Positions 9,068 to 19,225 of a stretch of DNA of 21,179 nt are shown in pieces (position 1 is the first letter of the stretch; every line of letters starts with the position of its first letter). Under the pieces are notes generated by a model. The model was not told where the DNA came from. It ran no database searches and saw only the letters and a program-made list of their open reading frames with translations. Where the stretch lies: the NCBI GenBank assembly GCA_004335635.1, contig QAXH01006327.1, positions 6,646 to 27,824 on the forward strand, written 5' to 3'. The DNA is from Chloromonas sp. AAM2. Its lineage: Eukaryota; Chlorophyta; Chlorophyceae; Chlamydomonadales; Chlamydomonadaceae. Both the position numbers and the translations under genes were made by a program.

Positions 9068-11704
9068 GTGCCTGTGTACCCACCCCGCCTGCCCAACGCG
9101 GCAGAGGAGTCCGCCCTGCTCTCCGGCCACATTAATGCAGACCACACGGCAGCGTTGCCCGGCTATTCCGTGGGCAAGGTCATCGGAGAGGGAGGCTTCT
9201 GCCAGGTGCGCGTAAAAAGAGGGCAGGACAGCTGATGCGACTCTTGTGGACTTCTCTTGGCAGGCAGTCATACGTCAGTCATGCGTCAGTCATTGACATT
9301 GAGACATTGAGGGACCTAGCATCTGGCTATCGTATTATTGAAAAGCCCCTATCATGAACCTTCCGCAAAAGTGACAATCCTGATCAGCTGCCGGTTGTGC
9401 TTGCTTTTGCTGTGCAGGTCCGTCTGGCCGTCCACCGCCTGTCGGGTCGTCGCGTTGCGGTCAAAGTCATCGACAAGGCCAAACTGGCAGACGCAGCGGA
9501 GGCAAGACGCATACAGGTAAGCCTGTCATGCATAGCCATGTTCGGAGTCAGTGCGTGGATTGACTGAAGCACTCAATCTCACAACAAGGTTGTGCACTTG
9601 TGCAGCGTGAAATCCTTGTGACAAAACCATGTTTGGAGGGAGAGCATTGATCGGCTGAAGCTCTCGAGCTCATGGCGAACTTGTGTGCATGTGCAGCGTG
9701 AAATTCGAGTTATGCGCCACTTGTCGCACGAGTGCGTTATCAAGCTTTTCGAGGTGGTTGATGCGCCCACCATTCTCTACCTGATCATGGAGCATGCGCC
9801 TTGTGGATCGCTTCTCGATTACGTGCGATCGAGGAAACGTCTCGCGGAGGTCGATGCGGTGACTGTCGTCCAGCAAGTTGTGGCGGGCCTGGCCTACTGC
9901 CACTTGAGAGAGGTGGTGCACAGGTGAGCACGAGCTTGTCTATGGAAGTGAACGGCGCAAGGAATTGCAACGAACCGGTCTGCGTAGCTTGTCTACGGTT
10001 GTGGGTCGGCGAGCGCAAGCCGATGCGGTGGACAATGGCAAGGACAGGCGATCACCACTGCCTGAACTGATTCATAGATCATCTTGCAGCAGACAAGTCA
10101 ATCAGTCCAGGCCTGGCGATAGGCAAGGTACTGCTCTCAAGCCTGCCACCTGCATCCCACTGTGCTTTACTGGCTGTGTGTTCGCAGGGACATCAAGCTC
10201 GAGAACATCCTCCTTGACACAAACAACTGCATGAAGCTGGTTGACTTTGGCCTCAGCGCCTTCTTCATCCCTGGGAAGCAGCTGCGTGTGCACTGCGGGT
10301 CGCCCTCGTATGCAGCGCCAGAGATTGTGTCACGGAAACACTACGACGGCCCGCCAGTGGTAAGCACGTTTTGAGTTCGCCGCAGCGAGCTTGCGTTTCA
10401 AACCGACAGGCCACAGGTTTGCCGGATTGGCTTCAACAACGTCTAGCAGGCCTTAAGCGCTTTGGTGGATGCAAGCACAGAATTCTGGCTTACTGCGAGC
10501 TAGGCTGGTTCATGTGTGGCCTTCCACACGCATCACAGAGAAGTTGATTGCTGCTGATGTCCTTGCAGGACGTATGGTCCCTGGGCGTGGTCCTGTTTGC
10601 CATGCTGGCGGGCCACCTGCCCTTCCACTCCTCGGGCGGCAACAAGCAGGAGCTGTGCGCCAAAATCATTGAAGGGCGTTACAACTGCCCAGATCACGTG
10701 TCTGTGCATGCCAAGGACCTCCTGTCACGGTGCGCACGGGCTAGAGTTTGATCTAGGTTTGGCTGGGGCTGGTGTTGCGTCGACAAAGGTTCGAGCAACA
10801 TGACCAGCGTTCTATCTGAGTCCCCTGTGAAGCGCATCTGGCCGGCTGCTGCCGCAGCGACCAGCTCTGCCAGATGCAAACTCCTGTGACACGCTTGCAA
10901 TGGTTTTGCAAAATGGTGTTTAAGCAGACATTGATGATTGGCGGACCCGCGTGCCTCTTGTGTCGGCTGTACAGGATGCTCTGCGTTGATCCCAGTCGTC
11001 GCATCACCTTGGAGCAGATGTCCTCCCACCCCTGGCTGTGCGGTGGCTCTCGGTGGGAGGCGCTGGGCGCCAGTGTCTACATGGTGCGTGTGGACCCCTC
11101 GGCTGGGCTCGTGTACGCGGACGAACAGCTCGTCGTGGAGCTGGAGGCGGCAGGCTACACAAGACAGGCCATATTACAGGTATGTCAAGGTGGGGGTCAA
11201 CATGTGTGAAGCAAGCGATGACCAGAGGCGCCTTGATCGGAGCCAACCTTGGAATGTAGTAGGAAAAGATCATGGTCGACATTTACCAAATCGAGGGTTG
11301 GTAAGCTATTTTTCGGCATGCATGTTGAAGTCGGAGGGTAGTTAAGCGACCAATGAGGGTGCGATCAGTTGAGCAACTGCGCGGTTTGCCCACGCCTGCA
11401 GTACCTGCTGAGCGGCGATGCCAACTACATCACAGCCGCCTACTTCCTTCTAGCCGAAGGCAAAGCCGAGGTGCTCCGTCGGATGCGCGGCGCAGCCGCA
11501 GCCCAGCGCTACATTGCCCGCGCGGCCGCCACCGCCTCCACCAACGCACCAGATCTCATGGCAGGCCTACCGCTGATGCCAACGATGAATGCAGCCGGGG
11601 CCGGGGCGCTGGGTAGCCCCAAGCAACTTATGACAGGAGCGGATAAGAACATGCTGCATGGTGGGGTGGCAGTGCGCGCGGAGATACCTGCAGCCGCCAC
11701 CTAG
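9068..11704 (+). CDS. SNF1/AMPK/MARK-related Ser/Thr kinase domain with UBA-like segment
   Basis: Seven exons join in phase: 9068-9205, 9418-9516, 9697-9923, 10188-10359, 10569-10729, 10975-11179 and 11402-11704 (TAG), encoding 434 residues. Numbering from the first exon, the landmarks are: nucleotide loop GEGGFCQV (40-47), in which the third loop glycine is Cys45; VAVK with Lys62; helix C Glu81; catalytic loop HRDIKLEN (154-161); DFG (174-176); CGSPSYAAPE (191-200); and DVWSLGVVL from 213. The CGSPxYAAPE block is typical of SNF1, AMPK, MARK and SIK kinases. The LKB1-type T-loop threonine, two residues before that Cys, is Val189 here. A helical stretch LVVELEAAGYTRQAIL followed by ITAAYFLL (about 316-356) matches the UBA-like segment of this family. 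The Ala-rich tail shows no KA1 domain. This is a likely cytosolic or nuclear signalling kinase; the substrate is unknown. It continues from the low-complexity exons upstream. Confidence 0.9.
9606..9650 (+). other. Decoy acceptor / pseudo-exon start in a kinase intron
   Basis: The word gtgcagcgtgaaat, which forms the acceptor and first codons of the real exon at 9697 (REIRVM), also occurs 91 bases upstream, with its cag at 9603-9605. There it encodes REILV in the same splice phase, but the frame runs into TGA at 9648-9650. Use of this acceptor would truncate the kinase before its catalytic loop. It is probably a local duplication of the exon start. Confidence 0.55.
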
Positions 11705-11878
11705 CTGACCATGTCCGAGCCATACTGGTATCCGCTGACCAACTCCGAACCGTTTTCTGCATGCACTGGCCTGTGCTTGCCACTGGTCCGCTTGTCCGAC
11801 TGTTGTTACCTTACATTGCTGGCTTAGAGCAGGTCAATAGAAGCAGACATTGCTTGCCATGTGTGCTCAGCGTGAGCA

Positions 11879-11883
11879 TGTAA
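11879..11883 (+). terminator. TGTAA polyadenylation signal
   Basis: TGTAA lies 175 bases after the kinase stop codon. UGUAA is the common poly(A) signal of chlorophyte, especially volvocine, mRNAs, normally placed 10-20 bases before the cleavage site. The position fits a short 3' UTR, but a five-base match alone is weak. Confidence 0.5.
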
Positions 11884-11962
11884 TGTGCTAGAGGAGAGTG
11901 TTACGTGGACGGCAGGCCGTTCTTCATATCATGGTTCAGGTTTTTCAGATATGAGAGAGCAC

Positions 11963-11977
11963 GTGTGTGTGTGTGTG
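11963..11977. repeat. (GT)n microsatellite
   Basis: An uninterrupted run of about seven GT units lies in the 3' flank of the kinase gene. Confidence 0.85.
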
Positions 11978-13260
11978 AGGGAGAGAGGTAAAAATACTGG
12001 AACGTGATTGAATAGTGTGACACAAGAGAGTGAGAGTGGTTGGTTGATCAATAGCAAGAGGGTTGGCACATGAGTGAGCATTTTTCAGGGCTTGAACGGC
12101 ATGACAAGACTCAGGGTGTGAACGCCACTGGCAGCTGCGTGTGTCTGTTCCTTCACGACATCTGGCACGTGCAACGCGATTCTGCTGCATGCGTAGGACG
12201 GTTTGTTCACACACATTGGTGCTCGAGTCAGAATACAGAACTTTGTTCTCGCAGCCAGACACGTCAGAGAGATTCTCAGTTGACATCGCAACGTTTTGGT
12301 CGATGAATAGGCCTTGCTCGTTGGATGCCTCTCATTTGACATGACCCTTGGACATATTCTTGAATTGCTCTGTTGGTTCTGGTTCTATCGGTTTCAATTG
12401 TGATGTTCGTTCTTTGTCTTTCCGCGTTGTTCCCACTTGCCCTTCTAAATTGGTTACCCATGTCACTGCCCTGGCACTGGACTTCTGGGATCAGTTACCA
12501 CGTTGAGTGTCTGAAGCACACCTGCCAATGGCAGCACACGAAACCAATGCCGGTACGTCAGCTCAATCTGCGGTGCAGGTGCACTGGGCTCCAACACACA
12601 GACGATCTATTCTCGCAGCAGAGCGGCAAGAACCATTTAGCTTGAGAACATGTGACAGCAGTCACCTCTCAACGGCACACGTCTGCGATGGTTTGGTCAA
12701 AGAGGTTTTGGTGATGACAAACCTTCCCAGTATCTGACTATCAGTGGACGAGCTTACCGCCTCAGGGTTCGCACCTCTCACACAAACAGTCGGCCAAAAG
12801 CTGTCCGAGCTTAGATGTCTCATAAAACAATGTTGACACATACATATAACACGCCTCGTTTGATTCCTGGTTCAGGCCTTTGCACTGCACAATATGCTAC
12901 AGCTAAGGCAAGTTGACCATAAAATGATCACATGAGGAAAAGTGGTGGCTCAACATCTGCCATCTCCGTCGATCATGGTCATAAATAATGCACGTCATTG
13001 GGTTGGCATCTTCTGCACACACCCTCACACCCTCTGATGGCCATCGCAATTCACAATCAGTCACTCATAAAACCAACATGCCGGGTCCATGCTGAAACAT
13101 GGGCATGGCTCCGAATTTGTGTTCATGAAGAATGCAACATCTTGCCAGATGTGAAGGAATTGGCCAGGCCACCTAGCGACTTGAACACACCATCATGGGA
13201 TCATATCACGCTTTTAACACGTCTTCTTGCCATGCAAACTAGTGCTCTCACCCTCTGTGG

Positions 13261-16200
13261 TCACCTAGCCACTACCCCACACGACTCAATCAGGCGTCTA
13301 GCCAGCTGCTCCTTTTCAAAGCAGTCGCTACAGGGAATGTTCCTCTCAACCAACATAGCCTTGAGGTCACGTGCACGGCGACTCATCAACGATTCGTACG
13401 TTTCTTCTAGCGGTTTCTGAGCACGTGGTGGTGGTGGTGGTGGTGGTGGTGGTGGTGGAGACCTGGCCTGACTAGACGAGGTTGCGCTTGGTTGGGAATT
13501 GAGTGCCTGCATTGAAAGAGAAGACGAAGTCGTGCCACATGCGCCACAAGCACAGACCTCGAGATAGAACAAGGTGGAGGGCATAGGCACAAGCAACACG
13601 CGTAGCACATGGGCTGCAAAACCGCAGCATGTGAGGCACAGGCTCAAGTGGAAAGAAGAATTTCCGCAGTTTGCAACATGCAACTTGCGCAAGCCTTGAT
13701 ACATCCTTTAAATGCAAGCCTGTGCGGCACGCCGTGGTATTGGATTCAATCTCTACAGCAAAAGGCATGCTTGTGTGACTCACGTCCAGCCGGTAGCATG
13801 TGGAGATGACTTCGTTCCGCACTATTCTTGCTATGGCCACTCTGGCTTGGTCCACCGCCTGCTCGCAGGGCAGGGCACCGGCCCCGGGCTGCACGGCGTG
13901 GCGCAGCCAGGTCAGGATAGCCACCTGAACAGAGGCACCAAGAGTGGGGGCACAGGATGACTGAACAAAGGCATTGAAAGTAACGGTCCAAGGTGATGTG
14001 CAACCATCCAACTTTCGTCCCCTTTTCTTGCCCCTTTTCTTTACACATCCCGGGCTTTCAGAAACTTCAAGAATCAAGGCAAATGGCTTTCTGGTTGGAC
14101 AGCAGCTTAGTGTTATGTCAAAGGTGTCCGGAATAGTCCCTTGAACTTGTACGGCCAAGCTAAGTCGAAGTTTTTTGCAGCGAACGATGCCAATAACGAC
14201 CCATGGCAGACGAAAGAGCCATGCAGAGGGGACGCATGTGCGTGTTGCAGCTCCAGGCTTACAGGACAGGCGAAGGTCAGCATTCCTCTTGGTCCCGCTG
14301 ATTGCCGTGTTTGTGAGGTCCCACTACCACCAGCATTGCTGCACCAGCTGGTTCCGCGTGCCCTAAGAGAGGCACATGCAATGCCTCTCAGGCAGGGCGA
14401 CATGCAGGTACGTCTATCACACTCACCTTGATGATCAGCATAGGAAATGCTTGCTGGTAGATTAATTGTGATTCCGTCTGTTTCGGGTCATTCTCTCGTA
14501 CAATGGAAAACGATGCACACGATGCTGAAAGGAACCACTGCTCGAATTTGATGCGGCCCTGACTGCTTCATCCGGTTTGGTGTCGGGTTTTGCTTACGTT
14601 GAGATGTTATGGTTAAGGGACTGGTTAACGTTTGGAGTTATGATTAGGGTTTAGGGTTGGGAATAGGATTTTGGTTGAAAGCAGGCTCACCTTTGACGCT
14701 TCCCTGACCGCTGCATCCGGAGTGGTGCCGGGTGCGCTGAAAAGGGAGAAAAGCCCCACTTGCTTGTCCAGGAAGCCCAGGTGCCCGGCGCCCTTCAGCT
14801 CACAGTACCACATGGGCCCTCGGGAGGCGCGGGCAAACAGCCTGGGAGGGGCATGGGCAGCGTTTGTTTGTCCAGCATCGACACAGGGCTTGCTTAGGGC
14901 ACCACGTGATCAGATGATGCCCGTTGTTCAGTTGCAAAAACCGACCAGCTTTTGCTCCCAAACCTCTGGCGGTGGCAGTTGACAGCCAAACGTTTCAAAT
15001 TCAAATTCAAAACGCTGCGTTCCTCGCACATCACGGCACCCAGCCAGTACCCAGATGTTGTGCCATTACAGGACAAAGCCAAGCATGCCGTGACCGCTCA
15101 CATTGTAAACACGCCAAAGTGTTGGAGCCGAACACTTGCTAGCTTACCTGAAGTTAGCCGACTCCGGAATAACATCGCCCCCTGCGCCCGCCCCAACCAG
15201 CAGCAGCGGCACACTCCTAGGCGGGGCGGTGCAGCGGAGGAGCGCGGGTAGTGCACTTGGGTACCCCTCGCCTGAAGCCACACGGGGGAGGGGGGGCCAG
15301 CACACACATCAGCTAGCTGAATGAGTTCTATGCACATTCACCCACCCGCCCACACCAGACTGAATGCTTGATCATCAGCTCAATTGCAATCCCATGGTTT
15401 CTCGCCATTCCTGCGCCTGTGGGCGTCAACGTCCTAGTGGCCTCTAATCTGTGTGCTGGTCACACTTTACCTGACATTGATTGTGTACAATCGTCGGTTT
15501 CTGTCTGTTCTGTAGGTTTCTGGCACGTGAACTCCACTTGAGTCCTACCTGGAGGAGTCATGTCGGTGTTGTCCACGGGGTCCAGGAGGCACAGGCCCCG
15601 CACACGGGGGTCCTCGGCAGCGGCCAGACAACTCAACTTACCACCACGACTGCATGCACATGGGTTAAGCACGTGAGACAGCAACTGCATGACCTGGCTC
15701 AGACATGCACATGCCGAAGGCTCATGCATGACCGCCGTGAAAACCATAAGCCACCATCCTTACTGCCCTTTTCTGCCATCTGCCCTGCAGATTGTGTTGC
15801 ATGCACATTAGGGTTCTGCAACGTACGGAGCACACACGCTATTAGCCAGTCCATATCATGAGGTTGCATAACCAACAGCCCTCCAGTCTCCCATTGTCAG
15901 GTCATTGGCAATCTCGAATGTGCATGCACTGGGGCGCCGCTCACATGTTGCACCGCATTCCTGTACCCACACTTGGTGACACTGGGAAATGTAACATTGG
16001 GTTTACTGCACCCTCACACTTGCCTCTACCGTCCAACCCCTACCCCAGCCCCACCCCCACCTGGGAATTGTTACCCGTGGGTGGAGGGTGGGCTGGGGGA
16101 AAAGGGAGACAAGAGGGGTCTGCATCCTTGCAAACAGTCCCCACCGCCAGTCGCTCCACCCTACCTGTGCCCCACCAGCACCACCCCCTGGTCCCCGCTG

Positions 16201-17190
16201 CAGTACGGGCTGAGCTTGGCGCCCCCCGTGCACGTGTCCAGGATCCGCCTCAGCGCCTTGGTGGTGTCCCGGTCGTCCATCACCTCGCTAACGTCGTACA
16301 CAGCAACTGGGGACAAGAGCAAAGGTTTAAGGGTTAGAGTTGGGGTTCTAGGAACAGGGGTTAGGAAGAGAAGGAGCGGGTAGCAACTAGGTTCGTCCTG
16401 TGTTTGTTGCTGTTGTTGCCTGACTGGTGGTGCTGAGAAGGGAGATGGCGGTATGTAGAGTGAGGAAGTCATACTGAGGGGTCAGGTTTACAACATAGGT
16501 GCGTTGAACCGCTCCTGATGCGGCGACTAGGCCATTGCTTGCACTGCTCTTTCACAGTTTAGGGCCTTGCTTCCGCACCTGCATAGCCCCATGACGCTAA
16601 GTGTGACGCATAAGACGCATACAGTGAGGCATTGAGTAGGAATCCAGCGGACAGAAGCACCAGGGGAGCGGGCATGGGCCCACCTGCATCACATGATGTG
16701 ACAAGGAGGCGTTACTTGCAACACTGGACATGGTAATCACGTGATGAGAGCACATGTGCCTTGCATTGCGGGCTTGATTGCCTTCACCATCACCAACGTT
16801 GACTTCTATCAATACAACTTTGTGATGACCCCTGGGCAGCCACGCCTCACATCTCATCCCATCCCATCATAACCTCATATTCAAGAAGCGAGCTCCAATG
16901 GCTTGTTATTGCTGTGTCTACGCATGCTGCCTGCAAATCACCTACCACACACATGTGCTTCATGCATCACGTGATGGTCACTCTTACGTACCGCTCGGCA
17001 CCGTGACCTGAATCTGCGCTGTGATGGGCAGTTCTGCATCGCCTCCCACCACCACTGTGACAGGGTCCAGCTCCCTAGGAGTGAGAGGCCCCATCTGCGC
17101 ATAGGCCTCAGGACCGGCGCCAGGGTTCACAGCTCGGCATACACACTGCCAACAGGCAAGGCGACATTGCCATGTTTGGCGACATGCCAT
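13261..17190 (-). CDS. Chlorophyllase-type alpha/beta hydrolase with C-terminal SAP-like domain
   Basis: Eight exons join in phase: 16992-17190, 16579-16683, 16165-16306, 15549-15649, 15148-15271, 14691-14841, 13784-13924 and 13261-13506 (TGA), giving 402 residues if translation starts at 17190. Chlorophyllases hydrolyse the phytyl ester of chlorophyll. The nucleophile motif GHSRGGK is complete only after splicing, because the intron splits the Ser149 codon. Asp172 (LLDPVDN) and His244 (GAGHLGFLD) complete the triad. The Ser-to-His distance of 95 residues is close to that of plant chlorophyllases. PLVLLSAGFLL and HLASWGYAVAVYDV are the expected beta strands and oxyanion region. Residues 338-348 are eleven prolines. 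Residues about 363-398 (DLKAMLVERNIPCSDCFEKE and the following helix) resemble a SAP or ARMET C-terminal fold. The start is uncertain: ATGs at 17331 and 17094 are alternatives. A Cys-rich N-terminus gives no clear targeting signal. Substrate is inferred only. Confidence 0.88.
13426..13458. repeat. (TGG)n microsatellite encoding polyproline
   Basis: Eleven TGG units on the plus strand read as eleven CCA proline codons in the last exon of the minus-strand hydrolase gene, between the catalytic domain and the SAP-like domain. The uniform codon use suggests repeat expansion. Its length is likely to vary between strains. Confidence 0.9.
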
Positions 17191-17880
17191 GGACAATGTG
17201 AGTGGTGTGGAACATCTAGAAGCTAGGTTAGTGATGTCAAGATGCGTAGAAGCACGGCAATGCAGATGAATCAAGTGCTCAGCCGCAGCACATGGCAAGA
17301 CATCATATATATATGGCAGTCTCACGATCATCAAACTGGGTCAGGTAATATATTCCAAATGCCTGTAGGCAAAGACGAGTCCCTGGTATTGTTTATGCGT
17401 GAACTAAGTGTGAGGCGCTGGTCTGCATTGTCAAGTGCAGTGGTACATTGTGGCATGCCGCACCCCACCTGGCGCCTGGTTATGCGTGCAGCACTATGCT
17501 GCCACACTGGGCTGGGCGATGAGGCAGTAGAGCATGGAATGGTCCTTGGTGTCGTCAAGGTTGGATGTCGAGGCATGGTCGGTAGGTGCCATGATGTGAG
17601 GTGGGGGTAGGTCTGCGGACAGCAGTTTGTGGTGCGGGGCCGATGGTGTACGCTTTGATGTTGGAGCGACATTGCTGCACCAGCTGTGTGCCGCATGCCA
17701 GCCGCTTTGCTAGCAGATGTAACCTAACCTGATCGCGGCAGCGCAAAGTAACCGCTGGCAAACCCTAGTTTTGTGGAACTTGTCATATCACATTCCACTC
17801 ACATCACAGCCGCTGGTGACTGGTCTCATTGTGCTCACAGCGGCTACTGTCGTCTGTTCGAGCAATCGTGTGCGTACACA
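17191..17880. promoter_or_regulatory. Divergent promoter region (hydrolase / MYCBP-like gene)
   Basis: The two genes start head to head, at 17190 (minus) and 17881 (plus), about 690 bases apart, so this region probably contains both promoters. A palindromic AT run (17305-17314, atatatatat) lies about 115 bases upstream of the hydrolase ATG and could act as a TATA element on either strand. No further motif was recognised. If the hydrolase starts at 17331, the region is shorter and the AT run is coding. Confidence 0.4.
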
Positions 17881-19024
17881 ATGTCGAAGGCAGCGGATGA
17901 ATCCAGCAGAGCTGAAACATCGGGAAGTGAACCTTCTGGCCAGAAGATGCCATACACGTTGACAGCGGCGTATGGAGAAGCCAGGTGCGCTCGCTGCCTC
18001 AATACTCGAGACAGCTGTCAATCTATTGAAAAGGCGACCGTACAACAAGGCAGTGCAGGGGCTGCATTTGTGCGTAAGCACGGCCATGCATGCCATGACC
18101 GCATTATTCATCAGCTCACTGTATCGCAATGATTGTGAGCACGTCTTGCAAGCTAGCACATGCAAGGCACCATGTACATGCCAGCTTGCGTGCCACACAC
18201 ACATTGCTTGCTGCTTGCACAATGCATTGCATCTCACACTTCTCAGGTGGTTACCAAGCCTGCGCATACAGTGCTGCTTGTGATGGAGATTATGTGTGGT
18301 GATGTGTCCAGGTTTGACGAGCTGTACGAAAAGGCATTGCTACGGAAACGGTGAGTGCCAGTGCACTTGCAGCCACTGCAACGTCATGTCACACATGCAA
18401 AAGGAAATGTGCTTGCAAGGCAGTTGTACGCAAGCGTGTGGCTGACCATGACGTGCCTGGTTCAGCCAAACCTTACACAGATGTGATAGTCTGATGCACA
18501 TGGGCCCCATGTGTCTCAGGTTATTCAAAGAGTACATCCTCCGCCATCAAGTGTTGGAACGACTCAACCAGGCTATAGAGGTAAGATGCCAGGATCGGAT
18601 GCCTTACCAACAGTGGGCTTAACTTTGACAGATGTCAGACGGCAGAACTCAAACTTACCGGGCACCATCCATTGTTGGTTGCCAAAGGCCGAGAGGAAGA
18701 CGACCCGCTTTTCAACATCCTGCCATTCGTTTTATTCTTACATTCGTGGTGGATGATTGAAGCCCACGAACAGTGTCATGTGTGTATCATACGACTCATT
18801 AGATGATCTCCAACTCAGTATGACACCTGTGGTTACAGGCCTTGTACGACTGTGATGCCCTTCCCGAGGACCCCATGGAGTACATCACAGCCTACGTCAA
18901 GGCGCCCCCGCCCGCAGGCAAGCGGCCCCTGTCCGGCGGGCCTCGGGCCGGCCCCGTGCTGACACTAGGGGGCGGGAGTGCGGCGGCACCAGCGGGGCAT
19001 ATCAGCACCGGCGGGCAGAGATAG
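17881..19024 (+). CDS. MYCBP/AMY-1-like (or Dpy-30-like) docking-domain protein
   Basis: Four exons join in phase: 17881-17984 (AG|gtgcgc), 18312-18350 (CG|gtgagt), 18520-18580 (GAG|gtaaga) and 18839-19024 (TAG), giving 129 residues. The start ATG has A at -3. Residues 1-34 are polar and Ser-rich. Residues about 36-90 form a helical core: RFDELYEKALLRKR, then LFKEYILRHQVLERLNQAIE, then ALYDCDALPEDPMEYITAYV. This matches the layout of the c-Myc-binding protein MYCBP (F-x-x-Y-L, VL-x-x-L, ALY, acidic-Pro, F/Y-hydrophobic). The PEDPMEYI part also recalls Dpy-30/RII dimerisation-docking helices. The tail is Pro/Gly/Ala-rich and disordered. In Chlamydomonas the MYCBP homologue FAP174 is a ciliary central-pair protein bound to an A-kinase anchor, so a ciliary scaffold role is plausible here. 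The coiled coil that ends animal MYCBP is missing. The gene model is strong, the family moderate. Confidence 0.75.
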
Positions 19025-19225
19025 GCTGCAGCAGGAATAGCTTGATCTGCTACAGTAGCGCAGCAGTAGAACTTAAGACCTGCAAGTACTCATGTGCAGG
19101 GTTATCACCACTGAATTCATTTGTCCAATGAGCTGTGGATACCAGGTCAGCTGGGGAGCAGAGTTGACCACAGCATCATGCACAGTCATGCACCGGCCAT
19201 GGCGGTGCCATAGATCACACAGAAT
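19025..19225. other. Short gap, 3' flank of MYCBP-like gene
   Basis: This holds the 3' flank of the plus-strand gene and the downstream end of the methyltransferase relic. No TGTAA signal, terminal repeat or other feature was recognised. Confidence 0.4.

Larger units (their letters stand above)
11705..13260. other. Convergent intergenic region with 3' UTRs
   Basis: The region lies between the kinase stop (11704, plus strand) and the hydrolase stop (13261, minus strand), so it should hold both 3' UTRs. Apart from the TGTAA signal and the GT microsatellite listed separately, no gene, RNA gene or repeat was recognised. Short open frames on both strands show no domain and no splice pattern. Confidence 0.5.

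Noticed and set aside
14113..14403. Open frame on the minus strand within the hydrolase gene
   Set aside because: The exons on either side (14691-14841 and 13784-13924) join directly in phase to give a continuous hydrolase C-terminus, so this stretch is best read as intron.
14644..14661. Interstitial telomere-like repeat (ttagggtttagggttggg)
   Set aside because: It is under three imperfect units and lies inside an intron of the hydrolase gene; a similar degenerate stretch near 16326-16370 is also intronic. Too short to claim telomeric origin.
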